Assembly (NCBI GenBank): GCA_023053575.1
Contig: JAKZAP010000015.1
Location: 17,866,055 to 17,930,054 of the forward strand
Reading direction: 5' to 3'
DNA length: 64,000 bases
Origin: Branchinecta lynchi
Taxonomy: Eukaryota > Arthropoda > Branchiopoda > Anostraca > Branchinectidae
Positions 8,616-18,241 of the stretch are shown here, piece by piece (within the stretch, counting starts at the first letter, position 1; the number at the start of each line of letters is the position of its first letter). A model generated the notes under the pieces. The model saw only the letters and a program-made list of their open reading frames with translations. It made no database searches and had not been told where the DNA came from. The position numbers and the translations under genes were made by a program.

Positions 8616-9330
8616 ACATTCCGAGTTATCCGATGCCCAGGTCAGATGACATAATAGAGAGACTAGGGAACTCGAAGTACATCACGATTTTGGATCTGCG
8701 AAAGGGCTACTGGCAGCTGCCAATGGCCAAGGGAAGTCAGCACAAAACGGATATTATCACGCCGCTAGGACTTTTTGAATTTACAGTGATGCCGTTCGGG
8801 CTTGCCGGAGCCCCAGCGACCTTTCAAGCCCTCATGGATCAGCTGCTGGAAGAACTGGATTTTTCTGGAGCTTTCTACGACGATGTAGCCATCTATAGTG
8901 ATGGATGGAAGCTACACCTGGATCACGTAACGCAAGTGTTGCAGATGTTGGAAAACGGACGACTTACAGTCAATCCTGAAAAATGCCAGGTGGGAAGGAC
9001 AGTCTACTATTTGGGTCACGTGTTTGGCAATGGTCAAAGCCAGCCTACAGACGCTAAAGTGAAAGCTGTGAAAGACTTTGCGGTGCCAAAAACGAAGTCG
9101 CAAGTTCGCACATTTCTTGGCATGGCAAGTTATTACAGAAAATTTATCCGAAACTTTGCTTCACTCACTGCCCCGTTGACCGGACTACTAGCTAAGAAGA
9201 TGCCCGAAAAGATCCAGTGGGATACAACAACAGACAGCAGCTTCAAAGAAGTTAAAGCCGCACTTTGCAGCAGTGCCATCTTGCGGAATCCTGATTTCAA
9301 CCGCATCTTTAAAGAACAAGTGGACGCTTA
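8604..9330 (+). pseudogene. Gmr1-like gypsy pol fragment: 3' half of reverse transcriptase
   Basis: Continues the RT interrupted at 2773. Visible motifs are LDLRKGYWQLP, the LPFG-type block MPFGLAGAPATFQ, the active-site box FYDDVAIYS, and the thumb/connection block VYYLGHVF ... KVKAVKDFAVPKTKSQVRTFLGMASYYRKFI. The frame is open from the duplication to 9330 and stops exactly where RNase H should start (FKEQVDA, then a stop), because the 410-440-bp repeat sequence begins there. So RNase H and the 3' LTR are missing. The lack of decay outside the DIRS insertion suggests a fairly young copy. Confidence 0.88.
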
Positions 9331-10520
9331 GAGTGGAGCGGTTGGGATGAAACTTTGTGGGAAGGACAAGCACAAGAACTAGATACGTCAGTGATAGAAC
9401 CGGATCGGATTTGGGCACTCTGGGGGATTTAGAGGGAGGGAGGGGGGTCTGGAATTCCGGTTATCTCGAGTTAAGGTATTTCCAGATGTGCTAGGACGAT
9501 GAAACTTGGCTTGAACATTAGAGACTTGAAATCATTGACTTCGAAATAGTTAGTTCTTCGACCCAACCATCGTGGGGGAGTGGAGTGAGAGGTTATCTGG
9601 AATCATGAAGTACGTACAACTTTTGAACGAGTGGTCGGATCTTAACGAAACTTGATATTTGGAAAGACTCGTCTCGGATGTTCCATGTTAAATCCGAACC
9701 GGTTCCGACGGATGTGGGAAGGGAAACGGAAATCTTGTGACACGCTTAGACTGAAGCAATTGGGATGAAACTTGATGGGAAGAACAAGGACAAGAACTAG
9801 ATAGCCTACATCAGTGACAAAACCGGACCGGGTTCGGGCACTTGGAGGGGAGTGGGAGGGGGGGGGATTCAGGTGAGACCGAATTCAGGTACTTCCAGAT
9901 GTTCTAGGGCGATGAAACCTGGCTTGAACATTAGAAACTTGACAAGATTGGCTTAGAAATTGTCACTTCTCAGATCCCACCATCCCTTTAAGTACTAATC
10001 CTAACCACAAAGTACAAAAAATACTTTCAAGCGAAGTATACATTTTAACTCAAGGGTTACGCTCGAAAAATAATTTTTAGCACCATTAAAGTGCGTTTCT
10101 CAGCCGAAAAGTAAAAAGAAATACTTTAACCAAACGACATATATTCATGATCCTCAACGGCCCATGATTATTTTTGCCTCAAGGCTTTTGCTTACAAGTG
10201 AATTTCGGAGTACAAACAATAATGTTGAGCAAAATATGCAGTTTCATGATTCCAATGAGCTTATCATCATTTGTGCTTCAACGGTGTTCATTACAGATGA
10301 ATCTCTAGCGCCCTTAAAGTGCGCATCATCACGGCCAAGCGCACACATAAAATAGTTTTACGAACAATACATTCTCTTGATTTCTAAGGACCCATGATCA
10401 TTCTTATCTTAAGGGTTTGGCTTACAAATGATCACAACAAACCCACGAATTGACGAATTCCTACTTTCATCCTCTAACCAGCCTAGCAAGTGCCATATGA
10501 GCTTCCAGCTCTCGTTTCAC
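9331..10520 (+). repeat. Left inverted arm flanking the lectin (repeat copy B)
   Basis: The first ~650 bp hold about 1.5 units of the G-rich tandem repeat (ttgggatgaaactt recurs at ~9348 and ~9760). The remainder is a single-copy block with phrases such as catgatcctcaacggcccatgat (10146-10167) and gccatatgagcttccagctc (10491-10510). Both parts recur in reverse complement and reverse order at 13200-14430, so the two stretches form ~1.2-kb inverted arms around the lectin reading frame. Confidence 0.7.
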
Positions 10521-10876
10521 AATCTTACGAATTCATATCTTTTCGTTTCAGGTTCCAAAATCGGCAATCGATATGCGACTACGACCTTTTTTGTTTCTCA
10601 CATACTTGTCACTCCCACATACAAAAGAAAAAGACACCGCGAAGGACAAAATTACGTACTATTTGCCAAAATGTGCACATTATAGCCGTAATCCGTCAAA
10701 AGTATGTCAAAGATCACGAAATTGCCAAATGATGCTGACCAAACAGTCTACTCTGAGAAGAACTAGCTTAGACTGAGTCACGTCATTCTGTTATTGTTTG
10801 CCTCGCTTGGATAGTACGGCTTGATACGGTGAAAAGTGGAAAGCAAGTATTCCTTCAGCCAAGCTGACTGCGCTAA
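10521..10876. other. No recognised gene; upstream flank of the lectin frame
   Basis: The lectin frame is closed by a TAA at 10874, so any promoter or 5' UTR would lie here. I see no convincing TATA box or splice signal. Confidence 0.4.
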
Positions 10877-12370
10877 ACGCTACGCCTAAACGCCCTGCAT
10901 TCGGTAGTTGCAGACGAGAACATATTTGAAAATCAACTACTTTTTGACGACCCAGCGACGTCCACGTTCGAGTTCCAAGGGAAACATCTCCGACTCTGGT
11001 CAATGCACATAAACGATATATACTTAGGTGTTCATCATTTCGAACTTGAGAGCCCCCAGGAGTGGAAATACTTTTATGAACCCATCCTTGTCCCATTCCA
11101 AAGCCCTGATATCGAGACTTTTATCCTGCTCTATCCTGATCCTTCCATAGATTTTCGAGACCGACACAGAGTCAAACTCTTCCTGAGGACCAACAGTAGT
11201 GAGGTGCACGATCTAGCCTACTTCGCAGTTAAAAAGGCTCTGGGTAAAGAAACAGAAATTATGGAAAAAGATGTTAGACGGCTGCCTATTCGTAGGCTGA
11301 GCCTGAAACTTTTGGGGTTCACCGAGGATCTGCCAATTTGTAACAAAATGTGTTATTTTCAGAAGACCTTTGATGACCCAGGATCAACACTGGAGCAAAT
11401 AATCACGACTGACTGAGAAGAAAAATCGCAGGAGATCGCAGCTCTTCTTGAGAACGTCCAGATTTCGTACTCCATGGAAGTCGATCTGGTCCAAATGAAC
11501 AAAGGACAAACTATCGACGGGAATGTTCATCGAAGTGAATATAAGCCTTTACAGCTCATTCATGTCCAGGACGAAAAGCTGAAAAACGTACTGTTGGAAA
11601 ATACCAAACTAAGGGAAAGGCAAGAGGAACGTCAGAAGAAAATTGATGAACTAAAGGCCGTTCAGGTGAAAGTAGAAGATTTGGTATACGCAGTAAATGA
11701 ATAAGACGACCAAATGGAAAATAAACAGAAAAATAAGGCGAAGTCAGAGAAGCTTTATAAAACGAACGTGACCATGATGGGAAACCAAACAATAACTATG
11801 GAGCATCTACTGACAGGTGACAAAAAGATTGGGGAACTTTTCAAACACGTACTGAAGGAAAATGCGTCCATTAAAGTAGAATTCAAGAAAAAACTTCAGA
11901 AGATTCAGGAAAAGATGTCAGACATGCAAGATCATTTGAAGAACATAAGCAAACGGGTGTGTAGTCCCGGATGGACCCACGCATGCTTCCTCAATAGCTG
12001 CTTCTGTTATCTACTGTTTACTGACAAAAAATTTTGGTATGATGCTTCCAAAAGCTGTAAACAATATGGCTCAGAGTTGGCCTCAGTTCACAGCCACGAA
12101 GAGGATGCTTTCGTCGGTAAGCTTGCCAATGAAAATAGCTGGTTCACTACACACACCTGGCTTGGGCTCAACGACCGTTCGCGAGAAGGCACATTCCAGT
12201 GGAGTGACGGAACTCCAGTGGATTTTGTCGGGTGGGATAGAGGTGAGCCTTATCATCTTCAACCTAATAATGAAGTCTGTGTATTGACATTCAATACCGG
12301 CAAATGGCACGACTATTGGTGTGAAGGAGACGTGAACTATTACTCATGTATGTGCAAGCAAAGCCTATAA
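10877..12370 (+). pseudogene. Intronless C-type lectin with coiled coil and unknown N-terminal domain; two in-frame stops
   Basis: One frame runs for ~1.5 kb, broken only by TGA at 11414 and TAA at 11702. The first Met is at 11003 and the frame is open back to 10877. The N-terminal ~180 residues contain FELESPQEWKYFYEP and YPDPSIDFRDRHRVK; I do not recognise this domain. A charged helical, coiled-coil-like region follows (about 11420-11950), then a C-type lectin domain from about 11960: Cys-rich start CSPGWTHAC, WLGLND, WSDGTPVDFVGW, QPN in place of EPN or QPD, WHD in place of WND, and closing cysteines. Substitutions in the Ca/sugar motifs make the specificity uncertain. No signal peptide is seen. 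The lack of introns in a multi-domain lectin suggests a processed copy or mobile cargo. Either it is a young pseudogene or the stops mark separate exons; I favour pseudogene. Confidence 0.72.
11960..12370 (+). CDS. C-type lectin domain (3' part of the lectin frame, intact from 11714)
   Basis: The segment after the second stop is open from ATG 11714 for 218 codons. It encodes coiled coil (residues 1-80) and a complete carbohydrate-recognition-type fold (residues 83-214). Hallmarks: six or more cysteines, WLGLND at 149-154, QPN at 183-185, WHD at 198-200, WC at 202-203, and final cysteines at 212 and 214. On its own it would be a soluble lectin fragment without a secretion signal. Such domains bind sugars extracellularly in innate recognition; that role is family knowledge, not shown here. 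Confidence 0.7.
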   Translation, partial: CSPGWTHACFLNSCFCYLLFTDKKFWYDASKSCKQYGSELASVHSHEEDAFVGKLANENSWFTTHTWLGLNDRSREGTFQWSDGTPVDFVGWDRGEPYHLQPNNEVCVLTFNTGKWHDYWCEGDVNYYSCMCKQSL

Positions 12371-12778
12371 GAATTGGTACTTACTCCATAGAATTCTCTT
12401 GGACTCACTACTTAGGTCGGATATGCTATAAGTTTAGGATAGGGGTCAATCAATACCTTTTTATTCCCCTGCTGAAGAACTTCATTAGCCCGGATGCTTC
12501 CGATTTAATTAGTGCGTCAGTAATAGAAGATTGATGAATAATTCAGTGATTTCGTCCAGGATCTGATCGTGTAACACCCATATCTCAAATGGTTCAAGAC
12601 CTTAGAGCCGTTCCTCCGCATTGTTTTATTCTGTGTTAGAAAATGAATAAATTATTTGCTTCCCTTCCAAAGGCTAGTCGCTGCTCCGACGAACTCCAAT
12701 TTTTGCCACTTGCAATACACATGCTACACTGTCAGAAGTCTCATCATAGACAAGACAAGGATGCGCGGTTTGAACAGT
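12371..12778. other. No recognised gene; downstream flank of the lectin
   Basis: No coding similarity. A polyadenylation-like context is not obvious; aataaatt near 12646 is the closest match. Confidence 0.35.
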
Positions 12779-13025
12779 CAACACTTGGGATGTTCGCTGT
12801 TGTCGCGACAAACGTTATGCATGTAACGTTACGGATAACAAGCATTGCCAGGAAGAGCCGAAAAATCGTCAGAAAGCATCTGTTGAGTTTTCTATTATCA
12901 TGACGATAGTCAAAAAGTCAGCAGATTTTTTTTGGGCGGTTTTTGGCTCTTCCTGGCAATACTTGTTACGCATAACATTTCATGCATAACGTTTGTCGTC
13001 ACAACAGATAACATCCCAAATGTTG
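12779..13025. repeat. Foldback element (MITE-like) with ~87-bp inverted arms
   Basis: 12779-12865 is the reverse complement of 12940-13025 with roughly ten or so differences (for example caacacttgggatgtt against aacatcccaaatgttg, and cattgccaggaagagcc against ggctcttcctggcaata). The loop is ~74 bp. No ORF. It fits a non-autonomous foldback transposon inserted downstream of the lectin. Confidence 0.8.
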
Positions 13026-13199
13026 TCTATCGAAACCACGAGGGACTTGTATTTAAGAACCGGTTGTTGACCAAAGTTTCATCTTCTCAATTTCGATTAA
13101 TACCTCTCCAAGAACGAATGAATTACTTAATTTTCTTTGTTATTTATCAAGGCAAGACAGAGTATGGACTGGTAAAAAAGAAAAGGAAAATAAGAACAA

Positions 13200-14430
13200 T
13201 GGCAAGAGCTGGAAGCTCATATGATGCTCGCAAGGCTTAGTAAAAGGATGAAAATTGAAACTTGCCAATGCGTGCTTTTGTTATGGTCATTTTTAATCAA
13301 ATCCCCTGAGATACGAATAAGGACGGACCCTTGGAAATCACGAGAATGTATCGTTTGGTAAAAAATAAAAAAAAGTATTGTTGATGATACACACTTCAAG
13401 GGTGCTAGAAATTCATCTGTTAAAAAATGATCCTGGACCCTGGGATCATGAATATATATGGTTTGGTCAAAAATATTTGTTTCTACTTTTCGGTTAAGAT
13501 ACGCACTTTAAGGGTGCTAAGAAGTCATTTATAAGCAAAACACTTGAGGCAAAAATGATCATGGGCTGTTGAGGATCATGAAAACGTAGATTTTGCTTAA
13601 AAGTAATTTTTGTACGTTGCGGTGAAGACGAGTACTCTAAGGGAACGTCGGATCTGGAAAGTGCCATTTGCCAATTTTGTCAAGCCTCTAATGTTCAAGC
13701 CAAGTTTCATCGCCCTAGCACATCTGGAGGTACCTTAAATCGCAATCGCCAGAATTCCGAACTACCCTCCAACTCCCCCCAGAGTGCCCGAACCCGGTCT
13801 GGTTCTGTCACTGATGTATCTAGGGCTTATGTTTGTTCTTCTCATCAAGTGTCATCCCAATCGCTACACTCTAAGCGTGTCACAAAATTTCTGGTACCCC
13901 CACCACCACCCCCCGCCTCTCCCCCAGACTCCCCCAAACTGCTGTGGTCCTGTTCGCAGTTGAAATGGGACATCTGAGACATGAGTTTTTTCCATATCAA
14001 TTTTCATTAAGATCCAACCACCCGCTCCAAAGTTGGACATTTTTCGAGATTTAGGATTCCGCTCCCTCCACTCTCCCGGCGATGGTGAAATCGGAGACAC
14101 GACTGTTCTTAAGTTAAAATTGTCAAGTCGCTGACATGCCTGCCAAGTTTCATCGTTCTAGCACATGTGTAAGCATCTTAACTCGGGATCACCAGAATTC
14201 CAGAACCCTCCCTTGAATTCCCCCCCCCCCCCCCCCCGCACAGTGCTCGGACCCGGTCCGGTCTTGTCAACTACGTATCTGTGGCTTGTGTTTGTTCTTC
14301 CCACCAAGTTTCTTCCCGATCCGTCTACGCTGAATATTAATGCGATTTCCGGTCCCCCCCCCCCCCCAACTCCCACCAAAGTCACCGGATCCATTCCGGA
14401 CTGGAAGTGCGACATCTGAGACGGGAGGAC
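13200..14430 (-). repeat. Right inverted arm flanking the lectin (repeat copy C)
   Basis: In reverse complement this matches 9331-10520: gagctggaagctcatatg at 13207-13224 pairs with the left-arm block at 10491-10510; gatcatgggctgttgaggatcatg at 13557-13580 pairs with 10146-10168; and C-rich ~445-bp units (ctagcacat recurs at ~13712 and ~14157) pair with the G-rich units of the left arm. The distal end is cut by a hAT-type MITE at ~14439. Confidence 0.7.
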
Positions 14431-14438
14431 TTTCCAAA

Positions 14439-14562
14439 TATTTTTTGCTTGCGGTTCGCACAAAAAAGTACAAGAAAGACATAAATCAGAAGGAAAAGCC
14501 TATAAATGAGTATTTTTGCATGTTTCGGGGGGAGTGGGGGGGGGGGGGGCCTGGACACGGCC
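14439..14562 (+). mobile_element. hAT-type MITE, 3' part (copy 3)
   Basis: Matches 26030-26153 closely (tgcttgcggttcgcac, aaaagcctataaat, a G run, then ctggacacggcc). The 5' terminal part is missing. The shared sequence continues ~50 bp past the terminus (ttgacacgggacattga), also present after the copy at 26153, so a larger block containing the MITE was duplicated between the two places. Confidence 0.65.
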
Positions 14563-14619
14563 TTGACACGGGACATTGATTTTTGCTGATCGAATTCTTC
14601 CTGATCTCCGGACCTGATC

Positions 14620-14892
14620 GCCAGGACGAGGACGCTTTCGTAGGCAAAAGCCAATGAAGACAGTAAGTCTCGGACCACTACTTATACCAGGATTGGGCTG
14701 AACGACAATTCCCGAGAAGGCACACTCCTGTGGAGTGACGGAACTCCAGTGGACTTTTTCGGATGGGACAAAGGACAGCTTAATCCAAATAGCGAAGACT
14801 GTGTATTGACACGGAATACTGGCAAATGGCATGACTATAGGTGTGACGGAGACGTGAATTATTACTCATACATGTGGAAGCGAAGCATCTAA
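14620..14892 (+). pseudogene. Second C-type lectin domain, truncated and mutated
   Basis: Homologous to 12095-12370: GLNDNSREGT, WSDGTPVDFFGWDKG, NPNSEDCVL, GKWHDYRC, DVNYYSYMWKRSI and a stop at 14890-14892. The 5' half of the domain is absent and a frame disruption lies near 14655. Compared with the first copy, the terminal cysteines are replaced (CMCK has become YMWK), so the disulphide pattern is lost. It is a paralogue left over from a tandem lectin duplication, with the MITE-containing block directly upstream. Confidence 0.8.
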
Positions 14893-15189
14893 GAATTGTT
14901 ACTCTGTTAATACTGTTGACCTGGTGACCTTTTTTTCAGCACTGTTTACTGAGATCGAGTATTCTAGAAGTATAAGTGTCCATTTGGAACTGAGGTCTAA
15001 AATCACCCTTTTTCTAATCAAGTTGGGAAATACGTCTCGATTCCGGATGTTTGTGATATACTTATTGCATCCAGTCATAGTTCGTTAAAGTTTTTTTTTT
15101 CCAGAAACACACACATCTGATAGATCTAATGGCCAGGGATTCGTCAAATGTAGAGACGTTTTAGAAAGTCCATAAAATTTGTTTTTTTT
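14893..15189. other. No recognised gene
   Basis: AT-rich flank downstream of the lectin remnant, with nothing recognised. Confidence 0.35.
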
Positions 15190-15207
15190 GTGTTGCGAGA
15201 GCAACAC
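15190..15207. repeat. 18-bp palindrome GTGTTGCGAGAGCAACAC, left boundary
   Basis: A 7-bp stem with a 4-base loop. With the following ctttggttttgt it is the reverse complement of 25288-25320, so the two copies bracket the 10-kb satellite-like block. T-rich runs follow directly (15225-15251). Confidence 0.8.
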
Positions 15208-15869
15208 TTTGGTTTTGTCCTCGTTTTTTTTTGTTTTTTTTGTTTTTTTTTCCTATGACTCCGATTTCATTTTATTCCTGGTAACTGAGAAGGGTATAAC
15301 CTGTGCGGTTTTTACGGAAAGTGTGGACCTTAGGCCGGATTGGTGAATATGACATTACATTTTGGAAAGCTCCGTAGAACTCTTGCCTGGGGCCAATAAG
15401 GATGGTTTTTGCTTGTCCTCGAGCCAGAGCCTACGGTTTGCGAAATGAAGTGGAGTTGTATAGCCTATGTCAGAGAGGACTATCTGAAGTTGTGTAGCGA
15501 ACCTTTCGTTTCATCAAAAGACGTTTCTGCTTTCGAGTGGAAAGCTCCGTTCTAGCAAGCAAGCAGGCAGGCTCCATTTTCAAATTGAAGATGGACTAAA
15601 ATCTATAAGTGTTAAATATATGCGGCAGTTACCCGGCCCCACAGCCAACATATCTTCTTTGAGTGATAAATAGAAAAATCTAAAGAGACAAAAAAGTGGC
15701 TTTTTCCCACGGGTCCGAAAGTGCTGCCATCTATTGTTTCTGTCCATGTCTGCGACGATTTCAGCTGAGTTTATAATTTTTTTTTTTGCACTTAACGGTA
15801 TCAGATGTGCCTCTTAAACTTTAAAAGTTCTCTCATTGCTAAAGAAACTAGAGCTTTTCCTTTGCTCCT
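15208..15869. other. Spacer between the boundary palindrome and the satellite block
   Basis: No ORF or repeat unit recognised. It may belong to the same putative rolling-circle element as the boundary palindromes. Confidence 0.35.
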
Positions 15870-18055
15870 TTCTAAGTCGTGACGTTAGAAAGTTGGCCTA
15901 CGGCAAAAAAGTCAACTTTTGAACTAAGACAGGTAGAATTTTTTTTTCGACGGCAATCGATAGCCATTGATGAGCTGATCAAAGTATATGTCATCCATTT
16001 TTTGGTACAAAAATTCCTTCATGAGATACACCAGTTTGAAAATTTCAAAGGGGTTGACAACTTCATAGTAAGGTACATTGAAACCAAAAACAGGCGATAC
16101 CAGTTATGATACAAATAGGGGACTTTTAAGCAACAGTCGACTGTTAGCCCATAATCATCTTCGGTAATGAGGGGTTTGCAGCTTTTGCTAGTTGGTATAC
16201 CTGTTATTTGTTTCCGGTGTATTCGATGGTAAGAACAATTTGGTTCCCAATGGTAAGATATGCAAGGGACTTGTAAGTAATAATCGGCTGTTATGCTACA
16301 ATCATCTTCTGCGATGATGGGCTTGCAGCTTTTGCTAGCTGGTGTACCCTATTTGTTTCCGGTTAACTTAATGTATATCACGGGAGAGGGACTTGTAAGT
16401 AGGAATCGGTTCACGAGGGGCTAGGAATTTTTGCAAATGGGCGCACATTGTATTCGATTTCTATAAATCTGACGGTAAAAAAGTTTGTGTCGATGGTCTA
16501 TCAATGTAACCGAGGATTAACTGTTTAAACAACGGATACAAACGAAAATGTAAAGCAATGAGGTAGTTTCATAATAATTAATAGTGTCATCTATGGTATT
16601 TTAATCCTGAAAAGTTACGGATAGCTTTCTATTACCAACTAGATTATATAAGATATTGTTCCAAGTTTTCATCCGTCACAATGTCTACGATTGAAAAGGA
16701 TAAAGTACAACCGACTGCAAAGTTAATTTAGTCCCTTCTTCCTATATTATTTTGTTGTTGTTTTTACAACGCTGAAGAATACCTTTTGATCATATGATTA
16801 ATTTTTTTAGAACATCTCGTTTAAAAAGCTTATGCTATAATCATCTTCAGCGATGAGTGGCTTGCAACTTTGGATAGCTGGTATATCCATTATTTGTTTC
16901 CGGTGAATTTGATGTCAATCACGGGAGACGGACTTGTAAGTAAGAATCGGTTCATGACAGTAAATATGACAGTAAGAAAGTTTGTATCGATGGTCTATCG
17001 CTATAACCTAGGATTAACTGTTTACGCAACGGGTACAAACGATACGGTAATGTAAAACAATAAGGTAATTTTGTAATAATTAATAGTGTCATCTATGGTA
17101 TTTTAATCCTGAAAAGTTACGGATAGCTTTATAATATCAACTAGATCATATAAGATATTGTTCCAAGTTTTCATCCGTCACGATATCTACGATTGAAAAG
17201 GATAAAGTTCAACTTCGACGGCAATCGATAGCCGCTGATGAGCTGATCAAAGTATATGACATCCATTTTTTGGTAAAAAAATTCCTTTATCAGATACACC
17301 AGTTTGAAAGTTTCAAGGGGTTGACAACTTCAGTAGTAAGGTACACACTGAAACCAAAAATAGGCGATACCAGTTGTGAGACATTTACGGGACTTGTACG
17401 CGACAGGCGACTGTTAGCTCATAATCATCTTCGGCAATGAGGGGTTTGCAGCTCTCGTTAGTTGGCGTACCTGTCATTTGATGAACAATTTGGTTCCCAA
17501 ATGTAAAACATGCAAGGGACTTGTAAGTAATAATCGGCTGTTATGCTACACAAATCTTCAGCGATGCGGGGTTTGCAACTTTTGCTAGTCGGTGTACCCA
17601 TTATTTTTGTCCGGTGAACTTGATGTCTACCACGGGAAAGGGACTTGTCAGTAGAATCGGTGCACGAGGGGCTAGAAATTTGTGCAAATTGTTGCACATT
17701 GTATTCGATTTATATAAATCTGACGGTAAGAAAGTTTGTATCGTTGGTCTATCGCTGTAACCTAGGATTTACTGTTAACGCAACGGGTACAAACGATACT
17801 GTAATGTAAAACAAGGTAGTTTCGTAATAATTAATAGTGTCATCTATGGTATTTTAATCCTAAAAAGTTACGGATAGCTTTATAAAACCAACTAGATTAT
17901 ATAGGACATTATTCCAAGTTTTCATCCGTCACGATGTCTACGATTGAAAAGGATAAAGTTCAACTGACTCAAAAGTCAATTTGGTCCCTTTTTCCGATAT
18001 GCTTTTGTTGTGGTTAGGGCAATCGATAGCCCTTGAAGAGCTGATCAAAATATGA
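15870..18055 (+). repeat. Satellite-like block, first part
   Basis: Large units start with ggcaatcgatagcc near 15952, 17220 and 18018. Inside them a sub-repeat containing aatcatcttc-gcgatgaggggtttgcaacttttgctag recurs near 16150, 16300, 16845, 17425 and 17560. Another sub-repeat runs from gcacattgtattcgattt to taatagtgtcatctatggta. Unit lengths differ (about 1270 and 800 bp) because internal sub-repeats were gained or lost. It is non-coding; short frames are accidental. The array resumes after the LINE at 22956 and after a second insertion at 24964. Confidence 0.8.
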
Positions 18056-18241
18056 GTTGTTATGAATGAGTACTCGAAGGGTGAACATCAAATTCAATTT
18101 ATCGGATTACAGAGCAAGCAAAAAACCTTCGAAGACGCCCTGTCCTGAGCGATATCAGGACACGCTTTAAAACTCTTGTTGCCGGAGCTATATTGTTGGC
18201 ACAAAGCAAGGTAGATCGTTTATTTATAGTAGGCCTGAACG

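Noticed and set aside
14165..14832. Several overlapping frames around the C-run region near the lectin remnant
   Set aside because: Pro- or Gly-rich translations of homopolymer C/G repeats, present on both strands; not genes.
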